A stretch of 46,633 bases of DNA from an uncultured Alphaproteobacteria bacterium (GCA_937934135.1 CALHAW010000018.1:1-46633), one strand, 5' to 3'. Positions 1 to 9,526 are shown, counted from the stretch's first letter. Translations and numbers: made by a program. The notes: generated from the sequence alone by a model not told the origin.

Positions 1-998
1 TAAATAACATCGGTTGATTTATCCATCACAATCAAACCCGCCGTCCCTAAACCAGATTGCACTTCACGCAATGAGTCAAAATCCATCAACACCGTGTCGC
101 AAATTTCTTTGGGAAGAATGGGGCATGATGATCCCCCCGGAATAACCGCTTTCAAATTATCCCAACCACCGCGGACGCCGCCCGCATGTTTTTCGATCAG
201 GTCTTTCATACGAATACCCATTTCTTCTTCGACTACACATGGGGAGTTTACGTGACCAGAGATACAAAAAAGCTTTGTCCCTGAATTTTTTTCATCTTTA
301 CCAAGGCCCGCAAACCACGCGCCACCGCGCTTTAAAATTGCAGGAACAGAAGCGATGGTTTCAACATTATTGATAGTCGTAGGACAGCTATATAATCCCG
401 CCATAGCAGGAAATGGGGGTTTATTTCTGGGTTGCCCTTTTTTCCCCTCAAGGGATTCAAGCAACGCCGTTTCTTCGCCGCAAATATACGCCCCCGCGCC
501 GCGATGAAGTTCAACATCAAAATCCCAACCAGATCCTGCTGCATTTTTACCCAGCAGGCCTGCTGCGCGGGCTTCTTTAATGGCTTCCACAATCTCTGAT
601 CCCTCATGAACAAATTCACCACGAATATAGATATAGGCCTTATGCGCCTGCATCGCAAAACCTGCCAATAACGCCCCTTCAATTAACTTATGCGGATCAT
701 GGCGCATGATCTCACGGTCTTTGCATGTTCCTGGTTCTGATTCATCGGCATTAATCACAAGGTAATGTGGGCGGTCTGTGACTTCTTTCGGCATAAAAGA
801 CCACTTCATCCCCGTTGGAAATCCCGCTCCACCCCGACCGCGTAAGCCAGATTTTTTCATTTCTTCAATGATCCAATCACGCCCCTTGGCGATAATTTCC
901 TTCGTACCATCCCAATCCCCGCGCTTTTGCGCATATTTCAAATTGAACGGTTCAAACCCATACAGGTTGGTGTAAATTCTGTCTTTATCTTGGAGCAT
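1..998 (-). CDS. nuoF: NADH-quinone oxidoreductase subunit F (partial, 3' end outside window)
   Basis: Complex I peripheral-arm subunit carrying FMN and the NADH site; it passes electrons from NADH towards the N3 iron-sulfur centre. About 332 residues are visible. The glycine-rich NADH-binding motif [13 protein letters not shown] lies near residues 54-66, followed by the FMN-region motifs [14 protein letters not shown] and [19 protein letters not shown]. The usual family length is about 430 residues, so the C-terminal Cys cluster for the [4Fe-4S] centre lies beyond base 1. The ATG shares one base with the nuoE stop (TAATG), which indicates translational coupling. The gene is clear from these motifs and its position directly after nuoE. 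Confidence 0.96.
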   Translation of the reverse strand, partial: MLQDKDRIYTNLYGFEPFNLKYAQKRGDWDGTKEIIAKGRDWIIEEMKKSGLRGRGGAGFPTGMKWSFMPKEVTDRPHYLVINADESEPGTCKDREIMRHDPHKLIEGALLAGFAMQAHKAYIYIRGEFVHEGSEIVEAIKEARAAGLLGKNAAGSGWDFDVELHRGAGAYICGEETALLESLEGKKGQPRNKPPFPAMAGLYSCPTTINNVETIASVPAILKRGGAWFAGLGKDEKNSGTKLFCISGHVNSPCVVEEEMGIRMKDLIEKHAGGVRGGWDNLKAVIPGGSSCPILPKEICDTVLMDFDSLREVQSGLGTAGLIVMDKSTDVI

Positions 999-1654
999 TA
1001 AGCCACCCCCGCTTTCTTTGCTTGTTCTTCAAGCGTGGTTGGCCCCGAAAGCGCCATTGAACCGCGGCGGCCATTTTGCGGACCGTGCGGTGGGATTTCG
1101 TCTTTCTTAAGGCTCTCTAAAATTTCAATCATTTTTTCTGCTGTGAGGTCTTCGTAATAAAGATCATTCATTTGTATCATCGGCGCGTTGGTGCAGGCCC
1201 CTAAACATTCCACCTCCATCAAGGTAAAATATCCATCGGCCGTTGTTTCCCAAAGCTTAATACCAAGGTGATCCGTGCAGGCCGTCACAATATCGTTCGC
1301 ATTACAGAGCCAACAAGGCGTCGTCGTGCAAAGCTGTATGAGATACTTGCCAACAGGCTCAAGGTTATACATAGAATAAAATGTTGCTACTTCATATACT
1401 TTGATTTTAGCAACGCCGCACATATCGGCAATTAAATCCATCGCGGCACGTGGTATCCACCCCCCACCCGTCGGTAAATCACCATACGGTCCAGTTACAG
1501 CAACCTGCCGTTGCGCCAGATCAAGAAGCGGCATAACACCGCTATGCTCGCGCCCTTTCGGATAGCGGGAAAAGATATCATCAACAGCCGATTGGTCTTG
1601 AAATTCAAAATTTTTAGGCTGAAACGGGGCGTTAATAGCGTCTGATTTTTTCAT
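998..1654 (-). CDS. nuoE: NADH-quinone oxidoreductase subunit E
   Basis: Thioredoxin-fold [2Fe-2S] (N1a) subunit of complex I, 218 residues. The four expected cluster ligands are visible: Cys109 and Cys114 (CTTTPC) and Cys150 and Cys154 (CLGAC). It follows an inserted acyltransferase gene rather than nuoD directly, with an 18-base gap, and overlaps nuoF by one base. The extra C-terminal tail after the 2Fe-2S domain, rich in Gly/Pro/Arg, is usual for alphaproteobacterial NuoE. ATG start at 1654. Confidence 0.96.
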   Translation of the reverse strand: MKKSDAINAPFQPKNFEFQDQSAVDDIFSRYPKGREHSGVMPLLDLAQRQVAVTGPYGDLPTGGGWIPRAAMDLIADMCGVAKIKVYEVATFYSMYNLEPVGKYLIQLCTTTPCWLCNANDIVTACTDHLGIKLWETTADGYFTLMEVECLGACTNAPMIQMNDLYYEDLTAEKMIEILESLKKDEIPPHGPQNGRRGSMALSGPTTLEEQAKKAGVA

Positions 1655-1672
1655 GCTATAAAATTATCCTGT

Positions 1673-2722
1673 TTATCGTGAAAAAACTAGCTTTTTAGAC
1701 CACTTAAGCGCTGGTTTTTCAATAAGATTATAGGCAATAAAACTGCCATAGATACTGACAGCAGAAATAACCACGAAAATAAACCATGGGTGGATAACAG
1801 ATTCCGTATTTGTCAGTAATACAAGCTGTGTTATCGCGCCAATAGCAAAAGGATGGGCAAGATAAAGCGTATAAGAGGAGTCCCCTATTTTAACCCCCCA
1901 ACGAGGCATTCGTAAATTTTCTGCACCTTTTGGTAAAACCAACAAAAGAACCGAAAGAATACCAACGAGTGGCTTATTGTAGCCAATACCCTGTGCGTCA
2001 AGGCTATCAGTAAAAAATAATGCCATCACCGCAGAAACAACAAAAACAACGCCTATATAAAAACACCATGATGGTAGACGAATATTTTTAAGGAACAAAA
2101 ATCCAATAATAGCGCCTGCCAAAAATTCTAAAATAATTGGGCGGCTATAGAAACTGGCGAACAGCCCCTCCGCTCCTGCAAAATTTGTAAAGATAGTTAC
2201 CAGAAAATACCCACTTAACGCTAATAAGCTATAAGGCATTGGTAGTAAGAGACAGAGGGCAAAAATAAGATAAAAATACATCTCATAATTTAAAGACCAG
2301 CCATTGGCCAATAAAGGTTGTAGGTCGCCTGCCGTATTCACGTAAGGAACAAAAAACAATGATTTAATAAAATCAAGCGGTAGAAATTCCGCATTGCCTA
2401 AGACTTGCGGGATTAAAACGGCGATCACCGCAAGCACAGCAGTATAAAACCAATAAATAGGAACGATACGGACAACACGGCGTAAAAAGAATTCTTTCGC
2501 GTTTTGAAAACCCCATACCCCTTGCGAGATGTAAATCATGATAAAGCCACTTAGGACAAAGAAAATATCAATCCCCACAACATAATGTTTGTAATTACCG
2601 TAATTGAAATCTATCGGTGAAATAAGATCAACTTCATATAAGACATGTTTTGCCATGATAAGAATCGCCGCAAGAGCGCGTAAAATCTGAAGAGGTTCAA
2701 TACGGGCAATGGGTGCGGTCAC
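1673..2722 (-). CDS. acyltransferase family 3 (OafA-like) membrane protein
   Basis: Integral-membrane acyltransferase, 349 residues, about ten hydrophobic segments. The family hallmarks are visible: an N-terminal LRALAAILIMAKH segment whose His (about residue 26) matches the catalytic His of acyltransferase-3 enzymes, and the basic motif FFLRRVVRIVPIYW. Family members O-acylate sugars of LPS, exopolysaccharide or peptidoglycan; the substrate here cannot be inferred. The start is GTG, five bases after the nuoD stop with no clear ribosome-binding site, so it probably depends on translation of nuoD. No complex I role is known for this family, so it looks like a passenger gene in the nuo operon. 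Confidence 0.85.
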   Translation of the reverse strand: MTAPIARIEPLQILRALAAILIMAKHVLYEVDLISPIDFNYGNYKHYVVGIDIFFVLSGFIMIYISQGVWGFQNAKEFFLRRVVRIVPIYWFYTAVLAVIAVLIPQVLGNAEFLPLDFIKSLFFVPYVNTAGDLQPLLANGWSLNYEMYFYLIFALCLLLPMPYSLLALSGYFLVTIFTNFAGAEGLFASFYSRPIILEFLAGAIIGFLFLKNIRLPSWCFYIGVVFVVSAVMALFFTDSLDAQGIGYNKPLVGILSVLLLVLPKGAENLRMPRWGVKIGDSSYTLYLAHPFAIGAITQLVLLTNTESVIHPWFIFVVISAVSIYGSFIAYNLIEKPALKWSKKLVFSR

Positions 2723-2727
2723 AGCGT

Positions 2728-3930
2728 TTATCGATCTATCTCACCAAAAACAATGTCCATTGAGCCAATGTTGGCGACGACATCGGCGAGCATTGCGCCT
2801 TTACTGATATAATCAAGCGCCTGAAGATGGGCAAAACCCGGGGCGCGAATATGACAGCGATAAGGTTTATTGGTTCCATCTGATACCAGATATACGCCAA
2901 ACTCGCCTTTCGGTGCTTCCACCGCGGTATAAGTTTCCCCTGCGGGTACATGATAGCCTTCCGTGAAGAGTTTAAAGTGATGGATCAAGGCCTCCATCGA
3001 ATCTTTCATTTCGGCGCGTGGTGGTGGTGAAATTTTATAATCGTCTGATTTAACAGGACCTTCGGGCATGTTTTTCAAGCATTGCTTCATAATTTTAATC
3101 GATTCATACATCTCAGCGACACGCACCAAATAACGCGCATAACAATCACCCGTTTTTCCAACAGGAATGTCAAAATCAAGCTCTTCATAGACTTCATAAG
3201 GTTGCGCCTTACGCAGATCCCATGCGACGCCAGAACCACGAATCATTGGCCCCGTAAAACCCCAATCAAGCGCTTCTTCTTTCGTTGCAACGCCAATATC
3301 AACGGTGCGTTGTTTAAAAATTCGATTATTAGAGAGCAAGCCTTCTAAATCGCCGATAGCCTTGGGCAAAGAACCATTGATCCAATCCGCCATGTCTTCA
3401 CAAAGACCCGGCGGCAGGTCAAACGCCACGCCACCAGGGCGAAAATAATTTGCGTGAAGCCGCGCCCCGCAAACACGATCATAAAATTCCATGCCTTTTT
3501 CGCGCTCTTCAAATCCCCAAAGCGCCGGCGTAATCGCCCCCACATCTAGGGCAAAAGTAGTAATATTAAGCATGTGGCTCAAAACACGGCCCAGCTCGCA
3601 ATATAAGACACGGATATATTGCGCACGTTTCGGTGCCGTAATCCCAAGGAGTTTTTCCACGGCAAGCGCAAAAGCATGTTCTTGATTCATTGGCGCAACA
3701 TAATCCAAACGGTCAAAATACGGGACAGCCTGCGTATAGGTTTTATATTCAATCAGTTTTTCTGTGCCACGATGAAGCAAGCCAATATGCGGGTCAGAGC
3801 GCTCAACAATCTCCCCCTCCATTTCAAGTACCAAACGCAATACACCATGCGCCGCAGGATGCTGTGGTCCGAAATTCATAGTATAAGGTTTAATTTGCGT
3901 TTGAGACGCGATTTCAAGTTCTTCTGACAT
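2728..3930 (-). CDS. nuoD: NADH-quinone oxidoreductase subunit D (49 kDa)
   Basis: Quinone-site subunit of complex I, related to the large subunit of NiFe hydrogenases. It begins MSEELE and contains the hallmark [14 protein letters not shown] near residue 20, [14 protein letters not shown], and ends VFGEIDR as the family does. The ATG at 3930 was preferred over an upstream start at 4011 because it gives the usual 400-residue length and lies one base after the nuoC stop. Operon neighbours are nuoC upstream and an acyltransferase five bases downstream. Confidence 0.97.
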   Translation of the reverse strand: MSEELEIASQTQIKPYTMNFGPQHPAAHGVLRLVLEMEGEIVERSDPHIGLLHRGTEKLIEYKTYTQAVPYFDRLDYVAPMNQEHAFALAVEKLLGITAPKRAQYIRVLYCELGRVLSHMLNITTFALDVGAITPALWGFEEREKGMEFYDRVCGARLHANYFRPGGVAFDLPPGLCEDMADWINGSLPKAIGDLEGLLSNNRIFKQRTVDIGVATKEEALDWGFTGPMIRGSGVAWDLRKAQPYEVYEELDFDIPVGKTGDCYARYLVRVAEMYESIKIMKQCLKNMPEGPVKSDDYKISPPPRAEMKDSMEALIHHFKLFTEGYHVPAGETYTAVEAPKGEFGVYLVSDGTNKPYRCHIRAPGFAHLQALDYISKGAMLADVVANIGSMDIVFGEIDR

Positions 3931-3931
3931 C

Positions 3932-4600
3932 TTATTGTTTCTCTTTACTTTTCCCTGAGACTGTTTTGTCCGATGGTTTCCATCCGCGTGTGGGAACAGT
4001 CCCTTTTTCATCGCCGGGTAATTGCATATCCGTCATTCCTTCCCAAGGAGAGAGATAATCAAAGCTTCTAAAATCTTGCGCCAGCTTCACTGGCTCATAA
4101 ACAACACGCTGTTGTTGTTCATCATAACGAAGTTCAACATATCCCGTTAATGGGAAGTCTTTACGCAAAGGATGCCCTTCAAACCCATAATCTGTCAAAA
4201 TACGGCGTAAATCAGGATGACCATCAAAGAAAATACCGTATAAATCCCACGTTTCACGCTCAAACCAGCCTGCGGTGCTAAAGACTTTTGTAACCGTTGG
4301 GACAAGCTCATTTTCTGCCACAGCAATTTTTACACGAATACGGTTATTTTGGCTGATAGATAAGAGGTTATAAACAACCTCAAAACGTTTTTTACGGTTA
4401 GGATAATCAACACCACAAAGGCCAATAAGGATTTTGAACTGACATTCTGAATCATCGCGTAAATATTGAAGAACGCCGCAAATATGTTCACGCGCGGCAA
4501 TAATAGTGACTTCATTTTTTTCAATCACAAAAGAAAGCGCACCTTCGGCTTCCTCAACAATATGCTCTGCTAGATCCGTTAAAAATTCGTTTGATGTCAT
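3932..4600 (-). CDS. nuoC: NADH-quinone oxidoreductase subunit C (30 kDa)
   Basis: Hydrophilic complex I subunit at the base of the peripheral arm. The family signature is visible: [20 protein letters not shown] followed by [20 protein letters not shown], and the C-terminal WKPSD region. The ATG at 4600 (MTSNEF) was chosen over a GTG 42 bases upstream because it gives the normal N-terminus; about 222 residues. The gene ends one base before nuoD. Unusually, nuoB does not directly precede it: two exported-protein genes lie between. Confidence 0.95.
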   Translation of the reverse strand: MTSNEFLTDLAEHIVEEAEGALSFVIEKNEVTIIAAREHICGVLQYLRDDSECQFKILIGLCGVDYPNRKKRFEVVYNLLSISQNNRIRVKIAVAENELVPTVTKVFSTAGWFERETWDLYGIFFDGHPDLRRILTDYGFEGHPLRKDFPLTGYVELRYDEQQQRVVYEPVKLAQDFRSFDYLSPWEGMTDMQLPGDEKGTVPTRGWKPSDKTVSGKSKEKQ

Positions 4601-4707
4601 AAATAAAATACCGCAATTTTTATGGCCTTCGCACTTACGCACTCAGCACTCTTATTTAAGCGATACTATAGGTTTATTCGAAGTGGAGTTCAAACGAAGA
4701 ATTAAAT

Positions 4708-5325
4708 TTATGCAGGTGGATTAGGGCCATTTGCCCGAGGTAAAAAAGCAGTCAGAAACCCTCTTCTACCCATATCGGGGCTTGTGGCATCAAGCTCTGC
4801 TCGTTTTTCTATTTTCACGCCAAAAATTTTCGCCATCTCTTGAAGAGTTTCATTATAAGCGACCAGTAACGCGCTTCCCTTGCCATCAGAGTCTGTGTAA
4901 TCATTATTTAACCCATGATAACGCGCATATATTGTATCTGCCGCATCCGAATTATTACCAAACCCTTTTAAAGGTGCAAGTTCATCGCAATATATATCCA
5001 CGGCGTGCCTCATTTTTGGGTAAGGGCTTTTAAGCGCTGGGATACTGCGTACATTATAATTTTTACCATCTCTAAATGCTTTATAAACCTGATCCATGCT
5101 GCGACTAGCAGAGCTAAAAACACCGTCTAGATGCCCGTGCATATTATTAAACAATCTTTCCTTTCCTGCTTGATCAAGTCCAAAACTGTCAATTTTTGCT
5201 TTCCATTGACCAAACGGCGTTTTTCTTAGGATTTCACGAGGGCGCGGTGCGGCAATAACTTTAGTTGTAAATATTGAAGTGAGCGCGGGCGCAATAGTGC
5301 CAGCCATAAATGTACGTCTTTTCAT
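4708..5325 (-). CDS. unknown exported protein with Tat-like signal, inside nuo operon
   Basis: I do not recognise this family. About 205 residues. The N-terminus MKRRTFMAG followed by a hydrophobic stretch and a small-residue site (VIAAP) resembles a twin-arginine signal peptide (RRxF). The ATG at 5325 has a good ribosome-binding site (GGGAGAA) and was preferred over a start six codons upstream. The body is soluble and rich in Asp/Asn/Lys with no membrane segment. A second Tat-like string, RRGFLTAF, lies near the C-terminus, where it cannot act as a signal. The gene lies between nuoC and another exported-protein gene on the same strand, so the two may be co-transcribed with complex I genes. 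Confidence 0.6.
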   Translation of the reverse strand: MKRRTFMAGTIAPALTSIFTTKVIAAPRPREILRKTPFGQWKAKIDSFGLDQAGKERLFNNMHGHLDGVFSSASRSMDQVYKAFRDGKNYNVRSIPALKSPYPKMRHAVDIYCDELAPLKGFGNNSDAADTIYARYHGLNNDYTDSDGKGSALLVAYNETLQEMAKIFGVKIEKRAELDATSPDMGRRGFLTAFLPRANGPNPPA

Positions 5326-5380
5326 TTTAATTCTCCCAATCAATTAGTGAGCATAAGAACGTATACAGAATGCACGGTCT

Positions 5381-5932
5381 TTACTTAGGTTGTATTAATA
5401 TTGGCTGTCCATTACCAATACTGGCTGTGATACATTGCTTACCACTCATACAATTCACATGGTTGGCTATTGTATTGACGGCGGTTGGCTCCCAATTTAA
5501 ATCAACATTACTTGCCGCTCTTCGAATCGATGGAATGCATGTGCGCGCAAAATCGACTATGGCTGTTTGATGAGCAAGAAGATTAGAAAACTTTGTTGTA
5601 TTAATCCGTTTCGCAGGCACTTCACAACCAACAAGAAGCTCTCCATTGGAAGCTCCTGCAGCAAAAGGTTGTGTGGGTTTTTTTGCTTCAGTAATAAAAT
5701 CAGACAAATCAGCAGCAATAGAATATGTGGCGTTTAATGTAGCATTAAAGCATTGAACAACCTTATCTTCATTTTTTGCTTCTTTTGCTGTTGTGGGACA
5801 GCTTTTTGTTAAATATTTAGCAACGCCTTCAGCATACCCATTTTTTTCAATCGTATCTTGTGCAAGCGCAGTAACGCTCGTCATTGCAACTATTCCAAAC
5901 GCAGATGTCAGTTTCTTTGATATTGAACTCAT
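5381..5932 (-). CDS. unknown Sec-exported protein, inside nuo operon
   Basis: Unrecognised, 183 residues. A Sec signal peptide is visible (positive start, hydrophobic core, TALA site near residue 24). The mature part has several cysteines (for example in LTKSCPTTA, QCFNATL, GCEVPAKR, CIPSIRR, VNCMSGKQC), which fits disulfides in the periplasm. It sits between nuoB (61 bases upstream) and the Tat-like protein gene on the same strand. Cofactor-binding motifs such as CxxCH are absent. The function is unknown; its position suggests either an accessory or a passenger gene. Confidence 0.6.
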   Translation of the reverse strand: MSSISKKLTSAFGIVAMTSVTALAQDTIEKNGYAEGVAKYLTKSCPTTAKEAKNEDKVVQCFNATLNATYSIAADLSDFITEAKKPTQPFAAGASNGELLVGCEVPAKRINTTKFSNLLAHQTAIVDFARTCIPSIRRAASNVDLNWEPTAVNTIANHVNCMSGKQCITASIGNGQPILIQPK

Positions 5933-5993
5933 GATATTTGTTTCCTATTAATTATTGGTGCATGATCACAGATTATTTACATTATGTCAATCA

Positions 5994-6569
5994 TTACCGT
6001 GCTATGCGCGTATCTTCGCGTTGAATCTTTTTTTGAAGCTGAAGGAGGCCATAGACAAGAGCTTCAGCAGTTGGCGGGCATCCAGGGACATAAATATCCA
6101 CGGGAACAATACGGTCACAGCCCCGCACAACAGAATAAGAATAATGGTAATACCCACCCCCATTGGCGCACGACCCCATGGAGATCACCCAACGGGGTTC
6201 TGGCATTTGATCGTAAACACGGCGCAATGCAGGTGCCATTTTATTGGTTAATGTCCCCGCCACAATCATCACATCAGACTGGCGTGGTGATGGCCGTGGG
6301 ATAATCCCAAAACGGTCCAAATCATAGCGTGACATATAAGAATGGATCATCTCCACCGCGCAACACGCCAAACCAAACGTCATCGGCCACATAGACCCCG
6401 TCCGCGCCCAATCAAATAGCGAGTCCGCCGATGTGAGCAAGAACCCCTTTTCATTTAAATGCTTTGACATGGCTGCAGGTACAACATCCTGATCGACAGC
6501 CTTCGGCATTCTAAGCGATGTTTTAAACGGCGCATCAGGCGCGATGATGGTATGTTTATCGTGTGTCAT
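5994..6569 (-). CDS. nuoB: NADH-quinone oxidoreductase subunit B
   Basis: PSST subunit holding the terminal [4Fe-4S] cluster N2 next to the quinone site. 191 residues. All four cluster ligands are present: the tandem Cys69-Cys70 (GLACCAVEM), Cys134 (MGSCANGGG) and Cys164 ([11 protein letters not shown]). The Arg/Pro motif [13 protein letters not shown] is also intact. The N-terminal region before residue 40 is variable in the family. nuoA lies upstream with an unusually long gap of about 150 bases. Confidence 0.97.
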   Translation of the reverse strand: MTHDKHTIIAPDAPFKTSLRMPKAVDQDVVPAAMSKHLNEKGFLLTSADSLFDWARTGSMWPMTFGLACCAVEMIHSYMSRYDLDRFGIIPRPSPRQSDVMIVAGTLTNKMAPALRRVYDQMPEPRWVISMGSCANGGGYYHYSYSVVRGCDRIVPVDIYVPGCPPTAEALVYGLLQLQKKIQREDTRIAR

Positions 6570-6720
6570 TAATGTAAAAATTCCAATGGATTATTTCTAA
6601 TTATTGTCCCCGTTAAAGCCAATTCTTTTAATTCAAAAACATTACACGCCTCAGCAAATTTACAAGACAGAGCAAACCCGACGGCTGTTATAACCTTTAA
6701 AAGTGATCGATGTTGTTCAA

Positions 6721-7092
6721 CTACTCCCATTCCAATGCGCCCTTATTCCATTCGTAAATAAAACCCACGGTGAGAACACCAAGGAACACCATCATCGACC
6801 AAAAGCCAAACAGGCCTATTTCCCCAAGGCTAATCGCCCATGGAAACAAGAAGGCAATTTCAAGGTCAAAGATAATAAAAAGAATCGCAACCAAGTAGAA
6901 CCGCACATCGAATCTGCTTCGGGCATCATCAAATGCATCAAATCCACATTCATAGGCGGCGTTCTTATTCGCATCAGGGTTTTGTTTTCCCACAACGAAG
7001 GACAAGCCAATCATCGCCACGGACATCCCCGCCGCAATGATGATGAAAATAAGGATTGGTAAATAATTAATAAGAAGTTCTTCTGAAACCAT
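6721..7092 (-). CDS. nuoA: NADH-quinone oxidoreductase subunit A
   Basis: Small membrane subunit of complex I, 123 residues, three transmembrane helices. Family motifs [33 protein letters not shown], split here by helix 2, are clear: the Cys-containing loop between helices 1 and 2 and the acidic FDLEIAF in helix 2. The ATG at 7092 was chosen over a TTG eight codons upstream because it gives the normal family length. First gene of the nuo operon; tRNA-Asp lies about 130 bases upstream. Confidence 0.93.
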   Translation of the reverse strand: MVSEELLINYLPILIFIIIAAGMSVAMIGLSFVVGKQNPDANKNAAYECGFDAFDDARSRFDVRFYLVAILFIIFDLEIAFLFPWAISLGEIGLFGFWSMMVFLGVLTVGFIYEWNKGALEWE

Positions 7093-7219
7093 GAAAAGAA
7101 TATAAACCCACGCCAAGGGGCTGTAAACAGGAATACAAAAGTTTTATGGAGTTTTTAAAAAGAGAAGAAAGAACCTGCCCCGTGAGACAAATCATTCAAT
7201 ATCATCAAGTTTTGAAAAA

Positions 7220-7296
7220 TGGCGCGAGCGACGAGACTTGAACTCGCGACCTCCGCCGTGACAGGGCGGCGCTCTAACCAACTGAGCTACGCCCGC
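7220..7296 (-). tRNA. tRNA-Asp (GTC)
   Basis: Read on the minus strand, a full cloverleaf begins GCGGGCGTAGCTCAG. The anticodon stem CCGCC/GGCGG encloses the loop CTGTCAC, giving anticodon GTC. The acceptor stem GCGGGCG pairs with CGCTCGC (one G-T). Discriminator G and CCA are encoded. 77 bases. It sits between ald and nuoA. Confidence 0.96.
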
Positions 7297-7324
7297 GCAT
7301 TGGTAGAATGGATGTTTAATACCT

Positions 7325-7359
7325 AAAAAAACCGCCTGCTGTCAACAACTTACAGGCGG
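7325..7359 (-). terminator. factor-independent terminator of ald
   Basis: On the minus strand CCGCCTG at the 5' arm pairs with CAGGCGG, a 7-bp GC-rich stem with a 14-base loop, directly followed by seven T. It lies 35 bases after the ald stop and before tRNA-Asp. Confidence 0.8.
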
Positions 7360-7394
7360 CTTTTATGATTTTTTTTATATTTACCTTATATTTC

Positions 7395-8513
7395 CTAAGC
7401 GGCCATCTTCTCTGGCTCGCTGTAGCCAAGGCCGAACTCTTCTGCAACGCATTTATAGGTTACTTCGCCTTTACAGACATTTAAGCCTTCCATCAGCGCA
7501 GGATTCTCCGCCAGAGCCTTTTTCCAGCCCTTATCCGCCAACTGAAGTGCATACGGCAACACAGCGTTATTCAGCGCATGAGCAGACGTCATAGGCACTG
7601 CGCCCGGCATATTCGCCACACAATAATGAATCACGTCATCCACACTGTAAACAGGGTCATTATGCGTTGTGGCTTTTGATGTTTCGAAACAACCGCCCTG
7701 ATCAATCGCAATATCAACCACAACAGAACCCGGACGCATTTTTGAAATCATTTCCTTTGTTACCAATTTAGGGGCAGAAGCACCCGGAATAAGAACCGCG
7801 CCAATCACCAAATCAGCATCCAGAACATAACGTTCAACAGAATCGTTTGACGATTGAATCACGCGCGCGGTATTGCCAAAATGTTCATCCAAAGCACGGA
7901 TTTGATCATGCCCTTTTTCAAGGATAGTTACATCCGCGCCCATACCAACAGCCATTTGCGCCGCATGATATCCAGACACACCGCCACCAATCACAACAAC
8001 TTTTGCGGCCTCAACACCAGGGGAGCCACCAATAAGACGGCCACGACCACCAAGATGTTTCAACAAATACGCGCCACCCACCTGAATAGATAAACGACCC
8101 GCAATTTCAGACATAGGTGCAAGAAGCGGAAGCCCCTTCCCGTTTGGCCCTGTCACCGTTTCATACGCAATCGCAATACATTTAGAATCGATTAATCCCT
8201 TTGTTTGCGCTTCATCTGCAGCCAAGTGAAGATAGGTGAAAAGAACTTGGTCTTCACGCAGCATTTCACATTCAATTTTTTGTGGTTCTTTCACTTTAAT
8301 AATCATTTCGGCTGTATCAAAAATTTCTTTGGCCGTACCAATAATTTTTGCGCCTGCGGCTTCATAATCTGCATCTGTATAATTAATGCCTTCACCACAA
8401 TTTGTTTCCACAATCACGTCATGGCCATGCGCCACAAATTCACGGACAGATGAAGGAACAAGACCAACACGGTGTTCTTGAGGTTTAATCTCTTTCGGTA
8501 CTCCAATTAACAT
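7395..8513 (-). CDS. ald: alanine dehydrogenase
   Basis: NAD-dependent L-alanine dehydrogenase (alanine + NAD + water to pyruvate + NADH + ammonium), cytosolic. 372 residues, the standard length. The N-terminus MLIGVPKEIKPQEHRVGL, with the substrate-binding Arg near residue 15, is typical. The Rossmann motif VVVIGGGVSGYHAAQMA is near residue 172, and the conserved YLHLAAD (catalytic His near 96) and NMPGAVP motifs are present. A strong ribosome-binding site AGGAGA precedes the ATG. It has its own terminator downstream, and the terminator of the previous gene lies upstream, so it is probably monocistronic. Confidence 0.96.
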   Translation of the reverse strand: MLIGVPKEIKPQEHRVGLVPSSVREFVAHGHDVIVETNCGEGINYTDADYEAAGAKIIGTAKEIFDTAEMIIKVKEPQKIECEMLREDQVLFTYLHLAADEAQTKGLIDSKCIAIAYETVTGPNGKGLPLLAPMSEIAGRLSIQVGGAYLLKHLGGRGRLIGGSPGVEAAKVVVIGGGVSGYHAAQMAVGMGADVTILEKGHDQIRALDEHFGNTARVIQSSNDSVERYVLDADLVIGAVLIPGASAPKLVTKEMISKMRPGSVVVDIAIDQGGCFETSKATTHNDPVYSVDDVIHYCVANMPGAVPMTSAHALNNAVLPYALQLADKGWKKALAENPALMEGLNVCKGEVTYKCVAEEFGLGYSEPEKMAA

Positions 8514-8573
8514 AATTTTCTCCTTTGTTTAAAATCGATAAAACCTTATCAGGTGAAATAAAAAAGGCAAACA

Positions 8574-8602
8574 AAAGAAAAACCCGCCACATCAGGCGGG
8601 TT
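8574..8602 (-). terminator. factor-independent terminator of DM13 gene
   Basis: On the minus strand AACCCGCC pairs with GGCGGGTT around a six-base loop, followed by TTTTTCTTTTG. An 8-bp perfect stem just downstream of the 8631-9059 gene. Confidence 0.8.
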
Positions 8603-8630
8603 TTAGGGGGTATAATATGAGTGCATTCAA

Positions 8631-9059
8631 TTACTTCAAAGAAGTTGAAGCCCAAAGCTTGCTATATTGCTCACAATGAAGAACAAGGCTCTCATAATCA
8701 CTTACATTGATATTTGCAGGGATTTTGTAGGATTGCCCGCCTTTTGCTGATGAAATTTCAGAAATCAGAACGGCGCTATCCGTTGCATTACGTCCGTTAA
8801 TATCGCCAAATTCTTTCTTTGATAAAAAGAATTTTAAATCCGGAGCAGAACGTGTTTTAAAATCATCACTTAATACAAGGTAATTCCCGTCACTGCGCTG
8901 TTCAATAGACCAGCTACCTTTTACTTTAAAATTTTGTTTATCCCATGTCCCCTGCCCTGCAGACGCAGTTGAAACAGAGAATGTGAAAATAGCGCTCGCC
9001 ACGAGGATAAAGTGGAAAACGGTTTTTAGTGTTTTACTAATGTTAATTGCTTTAGTCAT
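8631..9059 (-). CDS. exported DM13-domain protein
   Basis: 142 residues. A Sec signal peptide ends near STASA (about residue 34). The mature part matches the DM13 pattern: GSWSIEQ, LVLSDDFKTRSAPDLKFFLS, then a segment like ISSAKGGQSYKIP, and a final YESLVLHCEQYSKLWASTSL containing the conserved Cys. DM13 domains are proposed cytochrome-like or redox modules often found on exported proteins; the partner is not known. The gene stands alone between ald and tRNA-Val and has its own terminator. The domain call rests on motif recognition by eye. Confidence 0.75.
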   Translation of the reverse strand: MTKAINISKTLKTVFHFILVASAIFTFSVSTASAGQGTWDKQNFKVKGSWSIEQRSDGNYLVLSDDFKTRSAPDLKFFLSKKEFGDINGRNATDSAVLISEISSAKGGQSYKIPANINVSDYESLVLHCEQYSKLWASTSLK

Positions 9060-9300
9060 TATTTAAGTTCCCTTCATAAATGTTATTCTTACTCTTTAAT
9101 ATAATTCTTACTCTCTTATTCGAAGTAATAAAAAAGTAGTTACATCAAAATTGCAATCGGTGCGCTTAAGTTACGATAAACGTCTTTCATTTACAATAAG
9201 CATGCGGCTTTTTATATTAGCTATGTAAAACGACGAATAAGAAGGCGGTTCACTATTCAATGATTGGGGCGGCAGATCGGATATCCGCAAAGTGAATGGA

Positions 9301-9376
9301 TGGTGGGCGATGACGGGCTCGAACCGCCGACCCCCTCGGTGTAAACGAGATGCTCTACCAGCTGAGCTAATCGCCC
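9301..9376 (-). tRNA. tRNA-Val (TAC)
   Basis: On the minus strand the cloverleaf begins GGGCGATTAGCTCAGCTGG. The anticodon loop TTTACAC gives anticodon TAC. The acceptor GGGCGAT pairs with ATCGCCC. Discriminator A and CCA are encoded. 76 bases. It lies downstream of hupB, as in many alphaproteobacteria. Confidence 0.96.
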
Positions 9377-9433
9377 ATCCAATTCAGAAAGATAGAAATA
9401 TATCCCCGCCCAATAAAAAGCAAGCGAAAAGCA

Positions 9434-9460
9434 TAAAAAAAGCCGCCTATTAAGGCGACT
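9434..9460 (-). terminator. factor-independent terminator of hupB
   Basis: On the minus strand AGTCGCC pairs with GGCGGCT (one wobble pair) across a six-base loop, followed by seven T. It lies about 65 bases after the HU stop codon. Confidence 0.75.
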
Positions 9461-9526
9461 TTCTCTAAATATTTGTTTTAAGCGCCTCCCCTTGCCCAGA
9501 TGAGCATGGCGAGACTTAAAAAGCGA

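Noticed and set aside
6570-6720. Unusually long gap between nuoA and nuoB
   Set aside because: Inspected on both strands; no reading frame with a start signal, no strong hairpin and no RNA gene was seen.
9085-9114. Two copies of ATTCTTACTCT 19 bases apart upstream of the DM13 gene
   Set aside because: An 11-base repeat at short distance in such AT-rich sequence is expected by chance in a window of this size.
4674-9126. Shared 11-mer TTATTCGAAGT at 4674 and 9116
   Set aside because: Hundreds of matching 11-mer pairs are expected by chance in 46 kb; the contexts are unrelated.
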